Source of the DNA: RPRB01 sp035519675
Lineage (GTDB): Bacteria > Myxococcota > Myxococcia > Myxococcales > Myxococcaceae
DNA: 64,000 nt
Assembly: GCA_035519675.1 (NCBI GenBank)
Contig: DATIWB010000020.1
Span: 1-64,000 of the forward strand
Direction of reading: 5' to 3'
Positions within the stretch are counted from its first letter, which is position 1. Each line of letters begins with the position of its first letter. Under the pieces are notes generated by a model. It searched no databases. It worked only from the letters and a program-made list of their open reading frames with translations, and was not told the DNA's origin. Of the stretch, positions 34,813 to 43,546 are shown piece after piece. Position numbers and translations under genes: made by a program.

Positions 34813-35796
34813 TCAGCGTCCTTTCGCCTGGCGCGAGAAGTACTCGGGCTTCTTCTCGAACCGATGCTGGGCCTGAACGTAACGGACGGTCCCGGTCTTG
34901 CTCCGCATCACCACCGACCAGGTCTCCGCGCCGCCGCCGAAGAAGCGCACCCCCCGGAGGAAGTCGCTGGTGGTGACCCCGGTGGCGGCGAACATCACCT
35001 CGCCCTGGGCCAGCTCCTCGGCGGTGTAGACCCGGTTCATGTCGGTCACGCCCATCTTCCGCGCCCGGGCGACCTCCTCGTCGTTGCGCGGCTTCAGCCG
35101 TCCCTGCAGGTCGCCGCCCACCGACTTCACCGCGGCGGCGGTGATGACCCCCTCCGGTGCCCCACCGGTCCCCATCAGCACGTCCACGCCAGTCTCCGGG
35201 AAGCAGGTGGCCACGCCGGCGGCGACGTCGCCGTCCTCGATGAGGCGGATGCGGGCTCCCGCCGATCGCACCTCCCGGATGAGTTCCTCGTGGCGCGGCC
35301 GGTCGAGGATCACCACCGTCAGGTCGCCCAGCTCGCGGCCGAGCGCGGCGGCGATCGCCTTGAGGTTCTCGGTGGGGCTCTTGCGGAGATCGATCACTCC
35401 TCGCGCCTGGGGTCCGACGGCCAGCTTCTCCATGTAGGTATCGGGCGCGTTGAGGAGCTTGCCCCGCTCGGCGAGCGCCACCACCGCGATCGCCCCGGGC
35501 CGTCCGTAGGCGCAGAGATTGGTCCCCTCCAGCGGATCGAGCGCGATGTCGATGCCGGGATCGTCCGCTCCCCAGCGGCCGACCTTCTCGCCGATGTAGA
35601 GCATCGGCGCCTCGTCACGCTCGCCCTCGCCGATGACCACCGTGCCCTGGATGTGCAAGGTGTCGAAGGCGCGCCGCATGGCGTCGACCGCCGCCTGGTC
35701 GGAGAGGTTCTTCTCTCCGCGCCCCATCAGCCGAGCCGCAGCGATCGCCGCCAGCTCGGTGACGCGCACCACCTCCAGCGCCAGGTTGCGGTCCAT
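34813..35796 (-). CDS. glpX: fructose-1,6-bisphosphatase class II
   Basis: Gluconeogenic phosphatase. A 327-residue GlpX protein with GEGERDEAPMLYIGEKVG, ALDPLEGTN, the metal and substrate loops RPRHEELI, EDGDVAAGVAT and MGTGGAPEGVITAAAVK. GGAGG precedes the ATG at 35796. Being near eno suggests a carbohydrate-metabolism cluster (glpX, SRPBCC protein, small protein, eno, surE). Confidence 0.96.
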   Translation of the reverse strand: MDRNLALEVVRVTELAAIAAARLMGRGEKNLSDQAAVDAMRRAFDTLHIQGTVVIGEGERDEAPMLYIGEKVGRWGADDPGIDIALDPLEGTNLCAYGRPGAIAVVALAERGKLLNAPDTYMEKLAVGPQARGVIDLRKSPTENLKAIAAALGRELGDLTVVILDRPRHEELIREVRSAGARIRLIEDGDVAAGVATCFPETGVDVLMGTGGAPEGVITAAAVKSVGGDLQGRLKPRNDEEVARARKMGVTDMNRVYTAEELAQGEVMFAATGVTTSDFLRGVRFFGGGAETWSVVMRSKTGTVRYVQAQHRFEKKPEYFSRQAKGR

Positions 35797-35896
35797 GGAC
35801 AGCCCTCCTCCCCTCCGGTGCGACGGACCGTACTCCGGCCCGTGGGGCGAGGCGACGGTTCAGACGTGCCCCTCCGCGCACCCCGTCCGCGGGGCT

Positions 35897-36298
35897 TCAG
35901 GCGGTGGACGGCGTGGCCAGCGCCGCCACCCAGCCCGGCAGACGAGCCGGCCGGCCGCCCTTCCCCAGGCAGGCATGGACGGTGGTGCCGGTGCAGAGCG
36001 CGCCGGACTCTCCCTCGCGGACGACCTGGTAACGGAAGGTGAGCGTCACCCGGGTCACGACCGGGACCTCGATGCCGACCAGGAGCACGTCCTCGTAGCG
36101 CGCCGGGGCCAGGTACCGGCAGGTGGCCTCCACCACCGGGAGGCTGAATCCCTCCCCCTCCATCTCCCGGTAGCTGCGGCCGTGGGCGCGGAGGAACTCG
36201 CTCCGGGCGAGCTCGAAGTAGCGGAGGTAGTTCGCGTAGTACACCACCCCCATCTGATCGGTGTCGCCGTAGATGACCCGCACCCGCGCCTGGAACAT
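35897..36298 (-). CDS. acyl-CoA thioesterase, YbgC/4-hydroxybenzoyl-CoA type
   Basis: A 133-residue hot-dog-fold thioesterase. YGDTDQMGVVYYANYLRYFE holds the catalytic Asp and the family signature; RYLAPARYEDVLLVG and LTFRYQVVREGE complete the fold. GGAGGGGGCG lies right before the ATG at 36298. Relatives associate with Tol-Pal or hydrolyse short acyl-CoAs. Divergent from the phosphatase gene at 36392. Confidence 0.92.
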   Translation of the reverse strand: MFQARVRVIYGDTDQMGVVYYANYLRYFELARSEFLRAHGRSYREMEGEGFSLPVVEATCRYLAPARYEDVLLVGIEVPVVTRVTLTFRYQVVREGESGALCTGTTVHACLGKGGRPARLPGWVAALATPSTA

Positions 36299-36391
36299 CG
36301 CCCCCTCCTGTCGGAGACGGTAGGCGCCACGGCGCAGGCTGGACAAGCGGAACGAAGGTCGACTCCCTGGGGATACACTCCCCGGCTCCTG

Positions 36392-38008
36392 ATGATCCGT
36401 GCCCTGGCCCTCGCGCTCCTCCTGCTCTCCCCGCCCGCGCTGGCGAAGCCGCCGCGGCTGACCCTGTTCATCACCGTGGACGCGCTCGGAACGGACCTGC
36501 TCCTCCGCTCCCGGTCCCAGCTCCGGGCAGGACTGGCCCAGCTCGTCGATCGGGGAGCGTTCTATCCCGACGTGCGCTACCAGCAGGCACAGGTGGCGAC
36601 CGCGCCGGGGCACAGCGTGCTCTCCACCGGTGCGTACCCGTGGCGGACCGGCGTGGTGGGCAACCGGGTGATGAACCGCAGCACCGGCAAGGAGGAGCCC
36701 GTCTTCTGGGACCCCACCCATCCGGTGCTCGAGGCGCCGGCCGGGGTGGAGGACGTCTCGCCCGAGGCGCTGCTCGCCGAGACGCTGTCCGATCACCTGA
36801 GGCTCTTCACCGGCGGGCGCGGGAAGGCCATCGCGCTCTCCGGCAAGGCGCGGGCGGCCATCCCGCTCGCCGGCCGGTTGGGGCAGGCGTTCTGGTTCAA
36901 CGAGCAGGTGGGGCGCTTCGTGACCGGGACGGCTTACATGAAGGAGCTGCCGGCCTGGCTGCGGACGCTCAACGACCGGCGCATCCCGGACACCGCCTTC
37001 GGGACCGACTGGAGCCTCGCCCTGCCGACGAAGGACTACCTCGGCGACGACGATCGGCCGTTCGAGTCACCGAGCTTCGGAATGGGCCGGACTTTCCCCC
37101 ACCCCCTCAAGGGCGGGGCCCCTGCACCCGGTGCCCCCTCGTACGCGGCCTTCGCCTCCTCTCCCTTCGCCAACGACCTGCTGGTCCAGGCGGCGAAGGC
37201 GGTCATCGCTGCGGAGGGGCTGGGCAAGGACGACGTCCCCGACCTGCTCTCGGTCAGCTTCAGCGCGACCGACCTCGTCTACCATCAGTACGGTCCCTAC
37301 TCCTGGGAGATGCAGGACGCCCTGGTGCGTCTGGATCGGCAGATCGGCGAGCTGCTCGCGGCGGCGGAGAAGGCGGCGGGCGGCCGCCAGAACCTCCTGG
37401 TGGTGCTCTGCTCCGACCACGGCGGCGCCGCGCTCCCCGAGGAGTGGATCGCCGCCGGCATCAACGCCACCCGGGTGAAGCCCTCGGCGCTCCGGCAGGG
37501 GCTGACCCAGGAGCTGCAGACGCGCTTCGGCGCCCCGCTGGTGCTCGGGCTGGTGGACCGGGAGGTGTTCCTGAACGCCAAGATCCTGACGGAGAAGAAG
37601 CTCGACCCGGCCATGGTCCGCCGGGCCGCAGCCGAATGGCTCGGGCGTCAGCCGGGCGTGGCGCTCGCCGTGTCCCGGGACGACCTCGAGTCGGGACAGG
37701 AGCTGAGCGGCTTCCTCCCGGCGCTGCGCCGGAGCCACTTCCCGGGCCGCAGCGGGGAAGTGACCTTCCTGATGAAGCCGTACACCGTGTTGACCGAGCA
37801 GGACACCGGGACCACCCACGGCGAGCCCTACGCCTACGACAACCAGGTCCCGCTGCTGCTCTACGGCAAGGGGGTGAAGCCGGGCCTGTACCGGATGCAG
37901 GTGCACGCCAGCGACGTCGCCCCCACCGCGGCGATGCTGATGGAGATGGGCGCGCCGGCCTCCGCCGAGGGCGAGCCCCGCGTCGAGTCGATCGTCCAGG
38001 GCCGGTGA
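36392..38008 (+). CDS. alkaline-phosphatase/nucleotide-pyrophosphatase superfamily enzyme (PafA-like)
   Basis: A 538-residue exported metal-dependent phosphohydrolase. A signal peptide (MIRALALALLLLSPPALA) is followed by TVDALGTD (metal Asp30), the nucleophile Thr70 in VATAPGHSVLSTG, SATDLVYHQYGP, CSDHGG and HGEPYAYDNQVPLLLYG, which provide the remaining zinc ligands. The Thr nucleophile and layout match PafA-type monoesterases and nucleotide pyrophosphatases. The ATG at 36392 starts the signal peptide; the frame is open much further upstream but runs through two real minus-strand genes. Confidence 0.9.
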   Translation: MIRALALALLLLSPPALAKPPRLTLFITVDALGTDLLLRSRSQLRAGLAQLVDRGAFYPDVRYQQAQVATAPGHSVLSTGAYPWRTGVVGNRVMNRSTGKEEPVFWDPTHPVLEAPAGVEDVSPEALLAETLSDHLRLFTGGRGKAIALSGKARAAIPLAGRLGQAFWFNEQVGRFVTGTAYMKELPAWLRTLNDRRIPDTAFGTDWSLALPTKDYLGDDDRPFESPSFGMGRTFPHPLKGGAPAPGAPSYAAFASSPFANDLLVQAAKAVIAAEGLGKDDVPDLLSVSFSATDLVYHQYGPYSWEMQDALVRLDRQIGELLAAAEKAAGGRQNLLVVLCSDHGGAALPEEWIAAGINATRVKPSALRQGLTQELQTRFGAPLVLGLVDREVFLNAKILTEKKLDPAMVRRAAAEWLGRQPGVALAVSRDDLESGQELSGFLPALRRSHFPGRSGEVTFLMKPYTVLTEQDTGTTHGEPYAYDNQVPLLLYGKGVKPGLYRMQVHASDVAPTAAMLMEMGAPASAEGEPRVESIVQGR

Positions 38009-38040
38009 GCGATCCAGACGAAGCGCTCCCTTGTTCCTGC

Positions 38041-38229
38041 TCAGGGCCGCCCGGAGATCTGCCTCCGGAGGTCGTCGTCCTTCTGGTTTCCGGTGGTGGT
38101 GGGCGGCTCGGTGGATTTCCCCGTCGAGGGCTCGTAGCAGCCGCCCGGGCCCGTGCCCCCGCCACAGACGCGCGTGCTGGCGCATCCCACCGACAGCCCG
38201 AGGAGCATGCCGACGACGAAGACTCGCAT
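38041..38229 (-). CDS. small lipoprotein
   Basis: A 62-residue peptide with signal MRVFVVGMLLGLSVGCAST (lipobox SVGC, Cys16) and a Gly/Thr/Pro-rich hydrophilic remainder with one further Cys pair (RVCGGG, GGCYEP). AAGGGAAACC precedes the ATG. Short lipoproteins of this kind are frequent in myxobacteria. Function unknown. Confidence 0.6.
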   Translation of the reverse strand: MRVFVVGMLLGLSVGCASTRVCGGGTGPGGCYEPSTGKSTEPPTTTGNQKDDDLRRQISGRP

Positions 38230-38269
38230 GGTTTCCCTTTCAGGGGCCGACCGTGGCCCGAGCCAGTCC

Positions 38270-39124
38270 TTAGCGCACGCTGGACGCTGAGCGCTCGACG
38301 ATCTCCAGCGACAGGTCCATCGCCCGCGCCGAGTGGGTGAGCGCCCCCATCGAGACGAAGTCGACGCCGAGCCGGGCCAGCGCCGGGAGCCGCTCCAGCG
38401 TCACGTTCCCCGACACCTCGAGCTGCACCCTGCCCGCGGCGAGCCGCACCGCCTCGGCGACGGTGGCGTCGTCCATGTTGTCGAGCAGGACGATGTCCGC
38501 CCCACCGGCGATGGCGTCGGGCAACTGCTCCACCCTTGTGATCTCCACCTCGATCTTCACCAGCTGCGGCGCGTGGGCCCTCGCCCGCCGGAGCGCCTCG
38601 CGCACGTCCCCACCCACCGCGGCGAGGTGGTTGTCCTTGATCAGCACGCCGTCGAACAGGCCGAAGCGGTGGTTGGAGGCGCCCCCCGCCCGGACCGCCT
38701 CCTTCGACAGCCGGCGCATTCCCGGGCTGGTCTTGCGCGTGTCGAGGATCCGCATCCTCGAGCCGCGCACCGCGTCCGCCGCCCGGGCGGCGAGCGTGGC
38801 GATCCCACACGTCCTCTGCAGGATGTTGAGCGCGGTCCGCTCGCCGACCAGCAGCGTCCGCAGCCCGGCCGAGACCGAGCCGATGACCGAGCGGCTGGCG
38901 ATGCGCGCCCCCTCGGCCTCGGAGAAAAGAACCTCCGCCCCTGGCTCGAGCAGGGTGAAGACCCGGGCGAAGGCGGCCGTCCCGGCGAGGACCAGCGGCT
39001 CCTTCGCCCACACCTCCGCCCGCCCCCGGGCCCCCTCGGGGACGAGCGCCTGGGTGGTGACGTCGCCGGCCGCGCCCAGGTCCTCCTCCAGCGCCAGGTC
39101 GATCAGACGGTCGACGAAGTCCAT
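38270..39124 (-). CDS. nadC: nicotinate-nucleotide pyrophosphorylase (quinolinate phosphoribosyltransferase)
   Basis: Converts quinolinate and PRPP to nicotinate mononucleotide in de novo NAD synthesis. The 284-residue protein shows ERTALNILQRTCGIAT, DTRKTSPGMR, EAVRAGGASNHRFGL, GVLIKDNHL, EVEI, DIVLLDNM and VDFVSMGALTHSA, all substrate-binding landmarks. The ATG at 39124 gives the standard start. It lies 40 bases after the histone-like gene on the same strand. Confidence 0.96.
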   Translation of the reverse strand: MDFVDRLIDLALEEDLGAAGDVTTQALVPEGARGRAEVWAKEPLVLAGTAAFARVFTLLEPGAEVLFSEAEGARIASRSVIGSVSAGLRTLLVGERTALNILQRTCGIATLAARAADAVRGSRMRILDTRKTSPGMRRLSKEAVRAGGASNHRFGLFDGVLIKDNHLAAVGGDVREALRRARAHAPQLVKIEVEITRVEQLPDAIAGGADIVLLDNMDDATVAEAVRLAAGRVQLEVSGNVTLERLPALARLGVDFVSMGALTHSARAMDLSLEIVERSASSVR

Positions 39125-39164
39125 GGCCTGAGGAGACGTGGCACGCCGGCGCGCGACGGTGCGA

Positions 39165-39575
39165 CTAGCGCCGGGACCGGCGGCCGGCGCGCCTCGCCTT
39201 GCGGACGCCCCGGCGGGCCGTCCGCCGGGCCTTGCCCGCGCTCTTGCGAGCCGTGCGGCGGGCCTTCCGCACACCCTTGCGAGCCGTGCGGCGGGCCTTC
39301 CGCGCGCCCCTGCGCCCGGAGCTCTTCTTCGCCGGCTTGCGGGCGGCCTTTCGCTTCGGCGCCGCCTTCTTCGCGGCCGCCTTCCGCTTGGGCGCGGAGC
39401 GACGTGGGCGCGGAGCAGCGGGGGGCGAAGCCGGGGCAGCCGGCTCGCCGCCACCCATGCCCATTCCGAACCCGCCGCCCTCCGACCCGGGCGGGGAGGA
39501 CTCGCCGCCCATGCCTCCACCCATGCCGCCCATCCCGTTCGACTGCTCCATCTCTTCCGGTGTTCTCTCGGACAT
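39165..39575 (-). CDS. histone H1-like Lys/Arg-rich protein
   Basis: A 136-residue, extremely basic protein. Residues 15-45 are Gly/Met-rich (GGMGGGMGG, FGMGMGGG), followed by an Ala/Pro stretch and a C-terminal half built from repeated K/R-A-R-R-T-A-R-K units (RKARRTARK, GKARRTARR, RKARRAGRR) plus AAKKAAPKRKAARKPAKK. Such tails bind nucleic acid, as in AlgP or eukaryotic H1. GGAGG precedes its ATG, 12 bases after the valS stop, so it should be co-expressed with valine tRNA synthetase. Confidence 0.8.
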   Translation of the reverse strand: MSERTPEEMEQSNGMGGMGGGMGGESSPPGSEGGGFGMGMGGGEPAAPASPPAAPRPRRSAPKRKAAAKKAAPKRKAARKPAKKSSGRRGARKARRTARKGVRKARRTARKSAGKARRTARRGVRKARRAGRRSRR

Positions 39576-39587
39576 CGTTCCTCCAGG

Positions 39588-42344
39588 TCAGATCCGACTG
39601 AGGTTGTCCAGCAGCTTGGCCCTCCGGGCCTCGAGCTCGGTCACCCGGGCCCGATCCTTCTCCACCACCTCGGCCGGAGCCCGCGCGACGAAGCTCGGAT
39701 TGTCCAGCTTTCGCCTCAAAGCTGCCAGATCAGACTCGACACGGGCGATCTCTTTCCGCAGACGCACGCGTTCTTCGCCGAGATCCAACAACCCCGCCAG
39801 CGGAACGTAGACGGCCACTCCCTGTCCGACCCACGACGCCGACGATTGTGGTGGCGCCCCCACCGGCTGTACCGTGAGCTCCGACAGCCCGGCCAGCGGC
39901 TCCACGTAGCCCCGCCACCGCTCCAGGGCCGCACGAAGCGCCGCGTCGTCGGTCTGCACCACCGCCCGAATCCTCTGGAGTGGCGGGAGGTTGCTCTCAC
40001 CGCGCACGTTGCGGATGCCATCGATGACCGCGATGACCGGCGCCATCTCGGCCTCGGCCGCGGGGTCCTCCGGACCGGCCTGTGGGTAGGCGGCGAGCAT
40101 CAGGAATGCGTCTTCGGGCACGCCCGGGAGCCGGTGCCAGATCTCCTCGGTGATGAAGGGGATGAAGGGATGCAGCAGCCGCAGCACCCGGTCCAGCACC
40201 TGGATCAGCACCGCCCGGGTGGTGTCCCCGCGCTCGGCGTCGTTCCCCTGCAGCGCTGGCTTGGCCAGCTCGATGTACCAGTCGCAGAACGCGTGCCAGG
40301 TGAACTGGTACAGGGCGGAGGCGGCCTCGGCGAACTCGAACCGGCCCAGCGCGTCGTTCACCTCGCGGGTCACCCGCTCGGTCCGCGAGAGGATCCACCG
40401 GTCGGCGAGGGTCAGGGTCCGCTCGCCGAGCGGCCGGTTCCCAGGATGGAAATCACCGAGGTAGAGCAGCAGGAAGCGCGAGGCGTTCCACAGCTTGTTG
40501 GTGAAGGCCTTGTAGCCGTTGACCCGGTCGAGCGAGAGCTTGATGTCCCGGCCCTGGGCCGCGAGCGCGGCGAGGGTGTAACGCAGCGCGTCGGCGCCGA
40601 AGGCCGGCATCCCGTGGGGGAACTTGTTGCGCAGGCTCGGGGGCAGCTCCTCGACCTTCTGGCCGTGGATGACGTCGAGCGGATCGACGACGTTCCCCTT
40701 CACCTTCGACATCTTCTCGCCCTTCTCGTCCCGCACCATCGCGTGGAGGTAGACGGTGCGGAAGGGCACGTCGCCCATGAAGTGGAGGCCCATCATCATC
40801 ATCCTGGCCACCCAGAAGAACAGGATGTCGTGTCCGGTCTCGAGGACCGACGTCGGGTAGAAGGTCTTCAGCTCCAGTGTGCTCCGTGGCCACCCCAGCG
40901 TGCTGAACGGCCAGAGCGCCGAGCTGAACCAGGTGTCCAGCACGTCCGGGTCCTGGGTGAGCGCCGAGCCGCCGCACGACGGACAGGAGGCGGGCCGGGT
41001 TCGGGCCACGAGGGGCGTGGCTCGCTCGAGATCCAGCGTGCCGGTAGCGGTGCGCGGCGTGCACGCCTCGCAGTACCAGGCGGGGATCTGGTGGCCCCAC
41101 CACAGCTGGCGGCTCACGCACCAGTCCTGGATGTTGCGCATCCAGTGGAAGTAGGTGGCGTTCCAGCTCTCGGGGACGATGGTCGTCCTCCCCTGCTCCA
41201 CCGCCTCGATGGCCGGTCTGGCCAGCGGCTCGATGCGCACGAACCACTGCGGTGAGAGCCGCGGCTCGACGATGGTCCCGCTCCGCTGGCAGAGGCCGAT
41301 GCTGAGGGCGTGCGGCTTCTCGGAGACGAGCAGCCCCCCCGCCGCGAGGTCCTCCAGCACTCGCGTCCGCGCCTCGAACCGGTCCAGCCCGGCGTACCGG
41401 CCGGCGGCCTCGTTGGTCCGCGCCGCCTCGTCGAGGATGGAGATCATCGGCAGCTTGTGGCGCAGTCCGGTCTGGTAGTCGTTGAAGTCGTGCGCCGGGG
41501 TCACCTTCACCACCCCGGTGCCGAACTCCGGATCCACCAGGGTGGCGTCGGCGATGACCGGGATCTCCCGGTCGAGCAGGGGGAGGATGACCGTCTTGCC
41601 GATCAGGTCGCGGTAGCGCGGATCCTCCGGGTGCACCGCCACCGCGGTGTCCCCGAGCATCGTCTCCGGCCGGGTGGTGGCCACGGTCAGGAACCGGTCC
41701 TGCCCCTTCACCGGGTAACGAATCTCCCAGATGGAGCCCTGCCGCTCCTCGTGCTCCACCTCGAGGTCGCTGAGCGCGGTCCGGCAGTCCGGGCACCAGT
41801 TGATGAGCCGGTTGGCGCGGTAGAGCAGCCCCTCCTCGAAGAGGCGGACGAACACCTCGAGCACCGCGCGCGAGCTGCCCTCGTCCATGGTGAAGCGAGC
41901 ACGGCTCCAGTCGAGGCTCGCGCCCAGGTGCTCGTGCTGCTCCTGGATGCGCGCACCGTAGCGCTCCTTCCACTCCCAGATGCGGCGGACGAACTCCGCC
42001 CGGCCGAGCTCGTGGCGGGACTTCCCCTCCGATCGCTTCAGCTCGCGCTCGACCACCATCTGGGTGGCGATGCCGGCGTGGTCCACCCCCGGCTGCCAGA
42101 GGGTGTTGAACCCCCGCATCCGGTGCCACCGGACCAGGATGTCCTCCAGCGTGGCGGTGAGCGCGTGACCGATGTGCAGCGACCCGGTGACGTTGGGCGG
42201 CGGCAGGATGATGCAGTACGGCGGCTTGCTCGACGTGGCCTCCGCCCGGAAGCAGCCGGCGGCCTCCCAGCGCCGGTACCAGCGCGCCTCCACCTCCGCA
42301 GGCTCGTAGGCCTTCGGAAGTCCCTCCTGATTGTCCTCGGACAT
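39588..42344 (-). CDS. valS: valyl-tRNA synthetase
   Basis: Charges tRNA-Val. A 918-residue class I synthetase: PPPNVTGSLHIGHAL (HIGH motif), the editing domain with TTRPETMLGDTAVAVHP, GVDHAGIATQ, WGHQIPAWYC, the DPDVLDTWFSSALWPF segment, EKMSKVKGNVVDP (KMSKS motif, with Val in place of the usual last Ser), the anticodon-binding domain and the C-terminal coiled coil (RVRLRKEIARVESDLAALRRKL). The ATG at 42344 gives MSEDNQEGLPKAYEP. Starts 19 bases after the response-regulator gene. Confidence 0.97.
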   Translation of the reverse strand: MSEDNQEGLPKAYEPAEVEARWYRRWEAAGCFRAEATSSKPPYCIILPPPNVTGSLHIGHALTATLEDILVRWHRMRGFNTLWQPGVDHAGIATQMVVERELKRSEGKSRHELGRAEFVRRIWEWKERYGARIQEQHEHLGASLDWSRARFTMDEGSSRAVLEVFVRLFEEGLLYRANRLINWCPDCRTALSDLEVEHEERQGSIWEIRYPVKGQDRFLTVATTRPETMLGDTAVAVHPEDPRYRDLIGKTVILPLLDREIPVIADATLVDPEFGTGVVKVTPAHDFNDYQTGLRHKLPMISILDEAARTNEAAGRYAGLDRFEARTRVLEDLAAGGLLVSEKPHALSIGLCQRSGTIVEPRLSPQWFVRIEPLARPAIEAVEQGRTTIVPESWNATYFHWMRNIQDWCVSRQLWWGHQIPAWYCEACTPRTATGTLDLERATPLVARTRPASCPSCGGSALTQDPDVLDTWFSSALWPFSTLGWPRSTLELKTFYPTSVLETGHDILFFWVARMMMMGLHFMGDVPFRTVYLHAMVRDEKGEKMSKVKGNVVDPLDVIHGQKVEELPPSLRNKFPHGMPAFGADALRYTLAALAAQGRDIKLSLDRVNGYKAFTNKLWNASRFLLLYLGDFHPGNRPLGERTLTLADRWILSRTERVTREVNDALGRFEFAEAASALYQFTWHAFCDWYIELAKPALQGNDAERGDTTRAVLIQVLDRVLRLLHPFIPFITEEIWHRLPGVPEDAFLMLAAYPQAGPEDPAAEAEMAPVIAVIDGIRNVRGESNLPPLQRIRAVVQTDDAALRAALERWRGYVEPLAGLSELTVQPVGAPPQSSASWVGQGVAVYVPLAGLLDLGEERVRLRKEIARVESDLAALRRKLDNPSFVARAPAEVVEKDRARVTELEARRAKLLDNLSRI

Positions 42345-42363
42345 ACCCGTGTGGAACGGTTGT

Positions 42364-43545
42364 TTAGCCTTTTCCGTCCCGCTCGCGCATGGTCCGCTCG
42401 GCGATTTCCCGCACGATGGTCTCCGCGAGCTGGGGCACCACTTCCCAGGCAATCTTCTCGATGACCTCGCGCGAGGCCCTCCCCAGCGCCTCGCGGAGCT
42501 GGGCCTCGCCCCCGTCGGCGGCGGCGGCGGGCTCGGAGCCCAGGTCCAGCGACATCTCCTCCGCCGCAGCGGGCGGGGCGATCTGCTGCTCCACCTGGTA
42601 CCCCCGGACGGGGGTGGTGGCCGGGGCCGAGAGCCCGAAGGGGTCACGGCCGCGGGCGGCGCCCGGCGAAGTCGGCCCGGCAGGGACCGGAGGCAGGGGC
42701 GCGGCGCCGGGCGCCCGGGGGAAGCCACCCGGCGTCATGGGGGCAGCGGGGCGGGCGAAGCCGGACTGCGTCCCCAGCGACATCCCGGGGCGGGTCATCC
42801 CCGGGACGGTCCCCCCGGTCATGGGCTGCGGGGGCCGCGGGAGCCCGGCCGGCGCGGCTCCGGTCGGACGACCCATCGGCACACCCGGCTGGGTGACGGG
42901 ACGGGCAACGGGCTGGGGCGCCGGACGGGGCACCCCCGCCATCGGCGTCGGCGCGGGGCCGGCGGGACGGGGGATGCCCGCGGGTCCGGGCATGGGCTGG
43001 GGCACGCCGGCGGTGGGCGCCGGACGCGGCGCGCCGGCCGGGGCGAAGGCGCCCGTCGCCGCGGGGCGCGGTGCAGCCGAGGCCATCGGCTGGCTGGGGC
43101 GCGGGACCGCCGGCTGGGACGTCTGGGGCGGCGGGGCCGCCACCGCCGGACGGGGCGGCATCATCGGCTGACCGGCGGGCAGGCCGACCAGCATCCGGAC
43201 GCGATCGAGGAAGGCCTGGCTCTCGAAGGGCTTGGTGAGGTGTGCGTCGGCCCGGGCGGCACGGGCCCGCGCCTCGTCGAACGGCTCGAAGTTCCCGGCC
43301 AGCAGCAGCACCGGCGTGGAGGCGGTGGCCGGGTCGGACTTGAGCGTCTCGCAGACCTCGTAGCCGCTCCGGCCGGGCATCAGCACGTCGGCGATGACCA
43401 GGTCCGGGCGCATCTCGCGCGCGCGAGCAATGGCATCGATCCCGTTGTCCACCGCGGTGATCTGGAAATCCTCGAGCGCGAGCACCATCCCGATGACCTT
43501 GCGGACGGTGAGCGAGTCATCGGCGACGAGCAGGGTCTTCGGCAT
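42364..43545 (-). CDS. response regulator with Pro-rich linker and conserved C-terminal helix
   Basis: A 393-residue protein. The REC domain (1-120) has acidic residues Asp9-Asp10, phosphoacceptor Asp53 (IADVLMPG) and Lys105 (LTKPF); Ala83 stands where Thr/Ser is usual. Residues 125-330 are Pro/Gly/Met/Ala-rich (RPAPTAGVPQPMPG-like repeats) and surely disordered. The last ~55 residues (LREALGRASREVIEKIAWEV, PQLAETIVREIAERTMR) form a helix seen at the end of other deltaproteobacterial regulators, likely an interaction module. The start is the ATG at 43545, one base after the upstream CheW-like stop. Confidence 0.85.
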   Translation of the reverse strand: MPKTLLVADDSLTVRKVIGMVLALEDFQITAVDNGIDAIARAREMRPDLVIADVLMPGRSGYEVCETLKSDPATASTPVLLLAGNFEPFDEARARAARADAHLTKPFESQAFLDRVRMLVGLPAGQPMMPPRPAVAAPPPQTSQPAVPRPSQPMASAAPRPAATGAFAPAGAPRPAPTAGVPQPMPGPAGIPRPAGPAPTPMAGVPRPAPQPVARPVTQPGVPMGRPTGAAPAGLPRPPQPMTGGTVPGMTRPGMSLGTQSGFARPAAPMTPGGFPRAPGAAPLPPVPAGPTSPGAARGRDPFGLSAPATTPVRGYQVEQQIAPPAAAEEMSLDLGSEPAAAADGGEAQLREALGRASREVIEKIAWEVVPQLAETIVREIAERTMRERDGKG

Positions 43546-43546
43546 G

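Noticed and set aside
35633..36391. N-terminal extension of the alkaline-phosphatase-type protein
   Set aside because: It runs through glpX and the thioesterase on the other strand and would bury a perfect signal peptide beginning at 36392.
40700..40740. Unusual KMSKV instead of KMSKS in ValRS
   Set aside because: The essential Lys-Met-Ser-Lys residues are kept; variation at the last position is tolerated among class I synthetases.
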